Below, piece by piece: positions 5,255 through 9,562 of a DNA stretch of 9,562 nucleotides (positions are counted from its first letter, which is position 1; each line of letters opens with the position of its first letter). The position numbers were made by a program, and so were the translations under genes. Source of the DNA: Methanosarcinales archaeon (GTDB lineage: Archaea; Halobacteriota; Syntropharchaeia; Alkanophagales; Methanospirareceae); contig JAODGR010000052.1 in assembly GCA_025464275.1 (NCBI GenBank), positions 1,083 to 10,644 of the forward strand, given 5' to 3'. Below the pieces are notes generated by a model. That model saw only the letters and a program-made list of their open reading frames with translations, had not been told where the DNA came from and did not search any database.

Positions 5255-6412
5255 TCACAGAATCCTTCTTATCCGTTCACACGCCTCCTCTATCAATTCC
5301 ACATCCATGCACAGCGAGAAACGGACATAACCCTCTCCATACTCACCAAATCCTGTACCGGGTGCCACCACCACCCCCGCGCGTTCCAGCAGGAAGATTG
5401 AGAACGCCATGGAGGAGGAGAAGCCCGGTGGTATACGTGCCCAGAGATAAAATGTCGCCTCCGGCTTACGCAATTCGATACCCGCAGACTGCAATCCCTC
5501 AAATAGCACGTCCCGTCTCGCTCTGTAGACCGCTACATTCTCTCTTATGCACTCCTGTGGTCCAGTCAGAGCTGCTATACCCGCTACCTGAACCGCCTGA
5601 AACGTGCCGGAATCTATATTCGTCTTCACCACTCGCAGCCCGTTCAGTAGCTCGGAATTACCCACTGCAAACCCGATCCGCCAGCCGGTCATGTTATACG
5701 TCTTGGATAGCGAATTGAACTCGATACCCACCTCCTTCGCACCACGCACTCCAAGGAAGCTCGGCGCTTCGTAACCATCGAAGGTCAGTTCAGAGTAGGG
5801 GTTGTCATGCAGTACTATTATCTGGTGCTCATGTGCGAAATCCACCACCTCCCTGAAGAACTCGGTATCTGCGGTAGCGGCAGTGGGGTTGTTTGGATAG
5901 TTCAGGAACATCAGCTTCGCTCTCTTCGCCACGTCCACATCTATGCGGTCTAAATCGGGCTTGAATCCCTCTTCCTCCAGCAATGGCATGTAGAAAGGTA
6001 CAGAACCTGCCATTATCACTGCATTATTATAGACCGGATATGCGGGATTGGGGACGAGAGCAGTATCTCCTGGATTGAGGAATGCGAATGCAGAATGAGC
6101 TATGCCCTCCTTTGAGCCTATCAGGGTCAATACTTCACTATCTGGGTCCAGATTCACATGCTTCCTCCGCCTGTACCATCCCGCCACCGCTTCACGAAAT
6201 GCGAGCATACCCTCGTATGTTGGATAACGGTGGTTCGCAGGGTCGCCTGCTGCATGACATAGCGCTTCCACTATGTGCGGTGGGGTTGGCAAATCAGGGT
6301 CCCCTATGCCCATATCTATTACGTTTATACCCTTACGCTCAGCCTCTCGCTTCTTACGGTCTATCTCTGCGAAGAGATAGGGTGGCAAGGCATTTATACG
6401 GTCTGCGTACAT
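5255..6412 (-). CDS. dapL: LL-diaminopimelate aminotransferase (class I PLP-dependent aminotransferase)
   Basis: It probably converts tetrahydrodipicolinate plus glutamate directly to LL-2,6-diaminopimelate and 2-oxoglutarate, the one-step route to lysine used by many archaea. The 385-residue length is normal for the family. Visible landmarks are ADRINALPPYLF (3-14) and MGIGDPDLPTP (34-44), both typical of archaeal DapL; Y126 (NPAYPVY); N175 (NYPNNPT); D203 and Y206 (HDNPYSEL), which contact the PLP pyridine; the Schiff-base Lys237 in SLSKTYNMTGWRIGF; and R364 (YVRFSL) for the substrate carboxylate. The start is fixed by an ATG-TAG just upstream in another frame; the ribosome-binding site is weak. 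It follows nfeD by 56 nt with no terminator, so read-through from the nfeD promoter is likely. Closely related class I aminotransferases with other substrates cannot be fully excluded from sequence alone. Confidence 0.88.
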   Translation of the reverse strand: MYADRINALPPYLFAEIDRKKREAERKGINVIDMGIGDPDLPTPPHIVEALCHAAGDPANHRYPTYEGMLAFREAVAGWYRRRKHVNLDPDSEVLTLIGSKEGIAHSAFAFLNPGDTALVPNPAYPVYNNAVIMAGSVPFYMPLLEEEGFKPDLDRIDVDVAKRAKLMFLNYPNNPTAATADTEFFREVVDFAHEHQIIVLHDNPYSELTFDGYEAPSFLGVRGAKEVGIEFNSLSKTYNMTGWRIGFAVGNSELLNGLRVVKTNIDSGTFQAVQVAGIAALTGPQECIRENVAVYRARRDVLFEGLQSAGIELRKPEATFYLWARIPPGFSSSMAFSIFLLERAGVVVAPGTGFGEYGEGYVRFSLCMDVELIEEACERIRRIL

Positions 6413-6442
6413 CCCTACATCCTACCCCCTTCTATCCTTCCC

Positions 6443-6474
6443 TTCTATACTTCTATACCTCTATACCTCTATCT
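6443..6474. repeat. 8-bp tandem repeat, four units, spanning the nfeD stop codon
   Basis: The plus strand reads ttctatac, ttctatac, ctctatac, ctctatct: four adjacent 8-bp units that differ by single bases. The array covers the last codon and TAG of nfeD and fills much of the nfeD-dapL spacer. On the coding strand it reads as gtatagaa-type words. Confidence 0.85.
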
Positions 6475-7863
6475 ACCTGTACCTTCCGCACGCCTGACAA
6501 TCAATGTCAGTCCTTCCCTACCCACCACCTCCACCTTCGCACCTCGCTCTATTCTCTCCGCTCCCGGCATGGTCCGTGCATTCCAGTATTCACCATGTAT
6601 CTTTAATGTACCACCTTCTTCATTTATCTCCGTCAGTGCATGTGTGATATGCCCGATGAGCTCCTCACCTCCCACCTTCACTCGCCTTCGCCTCGCCTTT
6701 AGTACCGCGCCGATAGCGAAGAAGAAGAACGCAGCAGATGCAATGGTGATTCCCAGTATGGTGATTATGAACCCACGGAACCATCGTGGGTCAAATAGCA
6801 GTGGCTCTTTTGGCAATATCAGCGCTCCTGCTATCAGACATACCACTCCGCCCGTAGTAAGTATCCCGAAGGTCGGCGTCAGTGCCTCCGCAATGAATAA
6901 GATGATCGCGATAATTATCAGAAGCAGCCCGAACATGTTCACACTGAAGAGCCCCATACCGTAGAGCGATAAGACCAGGCAGATAGCGCCTATCATCTCA
7001 GGTACGTACGTACCCGGGGACATGAAGCCGAAGATAAGCCCGTATAAACCAACAATGAATAGAATAACAGCTATCTGCGGGTTGCCCAGTATCTTCAGCA
7101 GTGATGAACGTGCACTCTCTCCCCTGGGGTGGAGTGATGCAGTTCGTGTATCCAGGATTATGCTCCTGCCTCCTGTAACATTCACCCTCTTACCGTCCAC
7201 CATCCTCAGGAGGTCACGCTCGTCACTCGCGATGTAGTCTATTATACCCACCTGCAATGCTCTATCCGCATTCAAGACCGCATTATCGGTCACGAACAGC
7301 TTTGCCTGCGTTGCATTCTTACCGCTCGACCTCGCTATGCTCGCTATATGCTCGGCAAAGAATTTCACCGTCTTGTTGTCCGCGGGGTGCCGCCCGCTTA
7401 TGCCTATCGAGACAGGCATTGCAGCACCGGTGGTTGTGCCCGGAGTCATTGCCGCGATGTTGCCGGATACGAGGATAAAAGAGCCAGCCGATGCCGCTAT
7501 CGCGCCTCTTGGCGTTACATAGGTGATCACCGGCACTCTGGAGTTCATTATCCCCTCGGTTATCTTCAGTGTGGAGTCCACCAGTCCACCGGGGGTATCC
7601 AGTTCGAGCAGAACTGCTTCGGCATTCGCAGCTTCCGCATCACTCAGGCTTTCCAGTACCTCCATAGCTGTGCCTTCTGTGATTGTGCCCTCTATTCTCA
7701 CCACATAAACCACCGGGCTATCCGCATCTCCAGCTCCAGCCATTCCAGAGAGGGATGATAATGATAATAACAGTAGAACTGCAAACGCAAACCCTGATAG
7801 GGTTGCCCACTCCCCTCTTCCTCTCCTGCATTTGCCTCTGTATCTGTATCTGTACACCGGCAT
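6469..7863 (-). CDS. nfeD: NfeD-family membrane-bound ClpP-class serine protease (long form)
   Basis: A 464-residue (from ATG 7863), multi-domain membrane protease. An Arg-rich N-terminus and a hydrophobic segment (about 22-41) form a signal peptide or anchor. A ClpP/SppA-like domain follows (about 50-215), with DTPGG (89-93), the nucleophile Ser125 in AASAG, and candidate base Lys164 (DNK), arranged as in the Ser-Lys dyad of the archaeal 1510-N type. Next comes a bundle of about four or five membrane helices (about 260-282, 285-304, 308-327, 333-350, 365-388), then a C-terminal NfeD/OB-fold domain (about 395-460). Relatives cleave the hydrophobic tail of a partner stomatin; no stomatin gene lies beside it here. 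A TTG at 7869 would add two residues. The upstream sequence has no good ribosome-binding site but has a TATA-like site at leaderless distance. Codons 3-9 lie in a hexamer repeat, so the extreme N-terminus is uncertain. Confidence 0.9.
   Translation of the reverse strand: MPVYRYRYRGKCRRGRGEWATLSGFAFAVLLLLSLSSLSGMAGAGDADSPVVYVVRIEGTITEGTAMEVLESLSDAEAANAEAVLLELDTPGGLVDSTLKITEGIMNSRVPVITYVTPRGAIAASAGSFILVSGNIAAMTPGTTTGAAMPVSIGISGRHPADNKTVKFFAEHIASIARSSGKNATQAKLFVTDNAVLNADRALQVGIIDYIASDERDLLRMVDGKRVNVTGGRSIILDTRTASLHPRGESARSSLLKILGNPQIAVILFIVGLYGLIFGFMSPGTYVPEMIGAICLVLSLYGMGLFSVNMFGLLLIIIAIILFIAEALTPTFGILTTGGVVCLIAGALILPKEPLLFDPRWFRGFIITILGITIASAAFFFFAIGAVLKARRRRVKVGGEELIGHITHALTEINEEGGTLKIHGEYWNARTMPGAERIERGAKVEVVGREGLTLIVRRAEGTGR
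7830..7857. repeat. Hexamer repeat within the first codons of nfeD
   Basis: The coding strand repeats tacaga three times, then continues with decayed 6-bp words (ggcaaa, tgcagg). In frame it encodes the YRYRYRG stretch near the N-terminus. It is the only boundary repeat in the window that is translated. Confidence 0.6.
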
Positions 7864-7881
7864 ATCCAATCCAATAGCTGT

Positions 7882-7898
7882 TTTAGTTTTAAACTAAA
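7882..7898. promoter_or_regulatory. Perfect palindrome / divergent TATA region between nfeD and the isoprenyl diphosphate synthase
   Basis: TTTAGTTT-T-AAACTAAA is an 8-bp inverted repeat with a single central base, in the 84-nt spacer between two divergent genes. On the minus strand its core GTTTAAAACT lies about 25 nt from the nfeD ATG, which suggests a leaderless nfeD transcript. On the plus strand its TTTTAAAC could be a TATA for the synthase. The dyad could equally be an operator that couples both promoters. Confidence 0.5.
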
Positions 7899-7907
7899 CT
7901 TGATGTT

Positions 7908-7920
7908 TAACTTTAATTAT
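7908..7920 (+). promoter_or_regulatory. Alternative TATA-like site for the isoprenyl diphosphate synthase gene
   Basis: Plus strand TAACTTTAATTAT lies about 30 nt upstream of the ATG at 7948, where it would give an almost leaderless message. No clear ribosome-binding site precedes that ATG, which agrees with a leaderless or short-leader transcript. Confidence 0.4.
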
Positions 7921-7947
7921 TGAGAACTGATAAGATAAAGCAAAGGG

Positions 7948-9054
7948 ATGAACAGAGGTATAGACACGGACTTAAACGCAACCATCTCTTATTACCGTGA
8001 GGAGATAAACAGGCATCTGGATTCTTTCCTGGCTAATAAGGTGGATGAAGCAGCCCGAATCTCACCTTATGCCCGTGATGTGATATTAAATGCCAGGGAA
8101 TACACCCTGCGGGGTGGTAAGCGGCTCAGACCCATCTTCTTCATCTATGGCTATAAATGCATCTCCGACGTTGAGGGTGATGCCGAACGCGCCATCATAG
8201 ATGCTTCTATATCCATTGAGCTGATGCAGAGCTACCTGCTGATACACGATGACATAATGGACGAGGATGAGCTACGCCGTGGCAAGCCCACCTTCCATGT
8301 CCTCTACCGGGATATCTGCGAACGCGAATTTGGACCCGGGCTTGGAAGTGCGAAATCGGTTAGATACGGTGAGAATATGGCGATTCTTACCGGTGACCTG
8401 CTGGAAGCCTATGGTGAGGAAGTGCTGGCAAGTTCGAGTTTCAATGCTGAATATGTCAGGAAGGCTCTGTGCAAGTACCTTGAGATAGTGAGGAACGTGG
8501 GGTACGGGCAGATCATGGATATAACCTCGGAGATGCAGGGTAGCATCACTGAGGACGAGATTCTCATGATACATCAACTCAAGACAGCGAGCTATACAAT
8601 AGAAGGTCCTCTTCAGATCGGTGCCATCCTGGCGGGAGCGGGGGATAGTGAGTTGCAGGTCATGCGTGAGTACGGTATCCCGCTTGGCATTGCATTCCAG
8701 GTGCAGGATGATATCCTGGGTTTATTTGGGATGGAAGATAAGATAGGCAAGCCCGTGGGCTCGGATATACGAGAAGGGAAGAAGACATTGTTAATCATGC
8801 ACGCATTGTCGAGGTGCACCGAAGAGGAGCGGCGATTCATCTTGCGCACACTCGGTAATCCACATCTTACCATGGATGAGATAGAAGCGGTGAGGGAGAT
8901 AGTGGTAAGAACCGGCTCACTCGATTATTCGCGTAAACTGGTCAGAGAGAACACGGAGAGGGCGAAGAGGGCAATGATACAGTCCAATTTCAGACCAGAA
9001 GCCAGGGAATTCCTCATAAAAATCGCTGATTTCATTGGTGATAGGGAATATTAG
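7948..9054 (+). CDS. idsA: Geranylgeranyl/farnesyl diphosphate synthase (trans-isoprenyl diphosphate synthase)
   Basis: It condenses isopentenyl diphosphate with allylic diphosphates to make the C15/C20 chain of archaeal ether lipids, in the cytoplasm. The 368-residue protein is helical throughout. LRGGKRLRP (54-62) binds diphosphate. The first aspartate-rich motif is DDIMDED (101-107). K212 and T213 lie in QLKTASY. The second aspartate-rich motif is QVQDDILGLFG (251-261), followed by GSDIREGKKT (271-280). The residue five before the first motif is Tyr96; in the family a bulky residue here limits chain length, so a short-chain (FPP/GGPP) product is inferred. It is somewhat longer than the usual 320-330 residues, mainly through an insertion around 120-145 (ICEREFGPGLGSAKS), a feature of several archaeal homologues. 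It is transcribed alone, divergent from nfeD. Confidence 0.92.
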   Translation: MNRGIDTDLNATISYYREEINRHLDSFLANKVDEAARISPYARDVILNAREYTLRGGKRLRPIFFIYGYKCISDVEGDAERAIIDASISIELMQSYLLIHDDIMDEDELRRGKPTFHVLYRDICEREFGPGLGSAKSVRYGENMAILTGDLLEAYGEEVLASSSFNAEYVRKALCKYLEIVRNVGYGQIMDITSEMQGSITEDEILMIHQLKTASYTIEGPLQIGAILAGAGDSELQVMREYGIPLGIAFQVQDDILGLFGMEDKIGKPVGSDIREGKKTLLIMHALSRCTEEERRFILRTLGNPHLTMDEIEAVREIVVRTGSLDYSRKLVRENTERAKRAMIQSNFRPEAREFLIKIADFIGDREY

Positions 9055-9057
9055 CGA

Positions 9058-9087
9058 AATGCAAGTGCAGATGCAAATGCAAACGCA
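9058..9087. repeat. 6-bp tandem repeat (aatgca-type), five units
   Basis: Starting three bases after the stop codon of idsA, the plus strand reads aatgca, agtgca, gatgca, aatgca, aacgca, then decays into the TATA box. Five hexamers share the gca end. It occupies the position where a 3' terminator would be expected, and no T-run is present. Confidence 0.85.
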
Positions 9088-9090
9088 AAG

Positions 9091-9100
9091 CTATATAAAG
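9091..9100 (+). promoter_or_regulatory. TATA box of the S-layer-like gene
   Basis: CTATATAAAG is a near-consensus archaeal TATA box 58-67 nt upstream of the GTG at 9158. Transcription would begin near 9120, leaving a purine-rich leader of about 38 nt. AAGGAGGAGA at 9111-9120 looks like a ribosome-binding site, but it is about 40 nt from the start codon and no start follows it closely. Confidence 0.6.
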
Positions 9101-9157
9101 GGTAAACTATAAGGAGGAGATAGAGATAGGTAGTATAGAATAGGGGAAGGGGGAAAA

Positions 9158-9562
9158 GTGGATATAAAATCGGCTGGTGTGGCTGTAACTGTAACTTCTT
9201 CAAGTATGGCAGTAATCTCTGTCGTTGCACTCCTCGCTCTCATGCATACGGCAATGGCTGTGAGCACAGGCGATAACTTCAATCATATCGATGTAAGCAC
9301 ATGTGCATCAGAGAGGGTGCTGAAAGGGCAGAATATTCAATTCGAGAATCTCCCGGCGGGAAAAACGTTCAGCGATGTCGTGGTGTACCGGTATGTAGCG
9401 GACGATTTAGCAAATACTTACCAGCCCGATGCAAATGGACGAATCTATAATGTAAACTGGCCAACTTCAGGGGCGTTCTACGTGAGCATAGATCCAAATA
9501 ATCCAAAGTACAAGATGCTTTCATACGGAGAGCCGCATATACCACTGAAACTGAAAGTGGGG
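9158..9562 (+). CDS. Secreted surface-layer-like protein, N-terminal part, truncated by window edge
   Basis: From a GTG at 9158 the frame is open for 135 codons to the window end, and a TAG closes it upstream at 9131. Residues 17-34 (MAVISVVALLALMHTAMA) form a classic signal-peptide core with an AMA cleavage site, leaving a mature N-terminus VSTGDNFNHID. The exported part is beta-rich and polar (VLKGQNIQFENLPAG, VVVYRYVADDL, RIYNVNWPTSGAFYVSIDP). This layout resembles the N-terminal domain of methanogen/ANME S-layer proteins (DUF3821-like); that assignment is tentative. An ATG at codon 17 is a possible alternative start. GGGGAAGGGGGAAAA just before the GTG is purine-rich but not a canonical ribosome-binding site. 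Its own TATA box and a GTG start separate it from idsA. Confidence 0.7.
   Translation, partial: MDIKSAGVAVTVTSSSMAVISVVALLALMHTAMAVSTGDNFNHIDVSTCASERVLKGQNIQFENLPAGKTFSDVVVYRYVADDLANTYQPDANGRIYNVNWPTSGAFYVSIDPNNPKYKMLSYGEPHIPLKLKVG

Noticed and set aside
6275..6964. Long open frame (229 codons) on the plus strand, opposite dapL/nfeD
   Set aside because: It spans the 3' part of nfeD, the spacer and the 5' part of dapL in antisense. The translation is low-complexity (Ser/Pro/Tyr-rich) with no domain, and both genes beneath it are clearly recognisable.
9058..9087. CRISPR array or iteron-type origin
   Set aside because: The units are only 6 bp, directly adjacent and degenerate, with no spacers. 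Nothing nearby resembles Cas, Rep or Orc1/Cdc6.
9111..9120. AAGGAGGAGA as ribosome-binding site of a small gene
   Set aside because: No ATG, GTG or TTG occurs at a workable distance, and in-frame stops follow at once. It is too far (about 40 nt) from the GTG at 9158.
1..9562. tRNA, rRNA or transposon remnants
   Set aside because: Reading both strands by eye I found no tRNA-like cloverleaf with CCA-end or T-loop words, no rRNA segments, and no terminal inverted repeats or transposase motifs. A covariance-model scan was not possible.

Overview
The window looks like a chromosome segment from an uncultured euryarchaeote, perhaps a methanogen or anaerobic methane/alkane oxidiser (ANME-1/Syntrophoarchaeia-like). 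The placement is inferred from content only: archaeal TATA boxes such as GCTTTAAATAG and CTATATAAAG, a DDxxD geranylgeranyl/farnesyl diphosphate synthase of the lipid pathway, a LeuC/HacA-type dehydratase, DapL lysine biosynthesis, a pilin-like surface protein heavy in N-glycosylation sequons, and an S-layer-like secreted protein. No rRNA, tRNA, IS element or CRISPR array was seen.

Layout. Positions 1-718 (minus) hold a two-gene cassette: a Trypco1-domain protein whose 3' end overlaps by 16 nt the start of a trypsin-like serine peptidase that runs off the left edge. Positions 764-944 hold no convincing gene, only T-rich terminator tracts and a 21-codon ORF fragment. Positions 945-1154 (minus) encode a 69-residue HEAT-like protein. 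Positions 1318-2959 (minus) are a likely two-gene operon: an unrecognised 95-residue protein followed by the LeuC/HacA large subunit. Positions 3052-5064 (minus) encode a 670-residue membrane-anchored, pilin-like surface protein with a duplicated domain, preceded by a clear TATA box and a long leader with a stem-loop and T-run. Positions 5255-7863 (minus) are a probable nfeD-dapL operon. A short divergent promoter region with a perfect palindrome (7882-7898) separates it from the isoprenyl diphosphate synthase gene on the plus strand (7948-9054). A TATA box then precedes the start of a secreted S-layer-like protein that runs off the right edge.

Most of the window is housekeeping metabolism (leucine/coenzyme-B-type or isoleucine dehydratase, lysine, lipid side chains) mixed with envelope genes. 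Two things stand out. One is the Trypco1/trypsin-like pair, which belongs to families linked to prokaryotic conflict (immunity or programmed-death) systems. The other is a recurring pattern of degenerate 6- to 8-bp tandem repeats at nearly every gene boundary, sometimes containing the Shine-Dalgarno sequence, a stop codon or the first codons of a gene.
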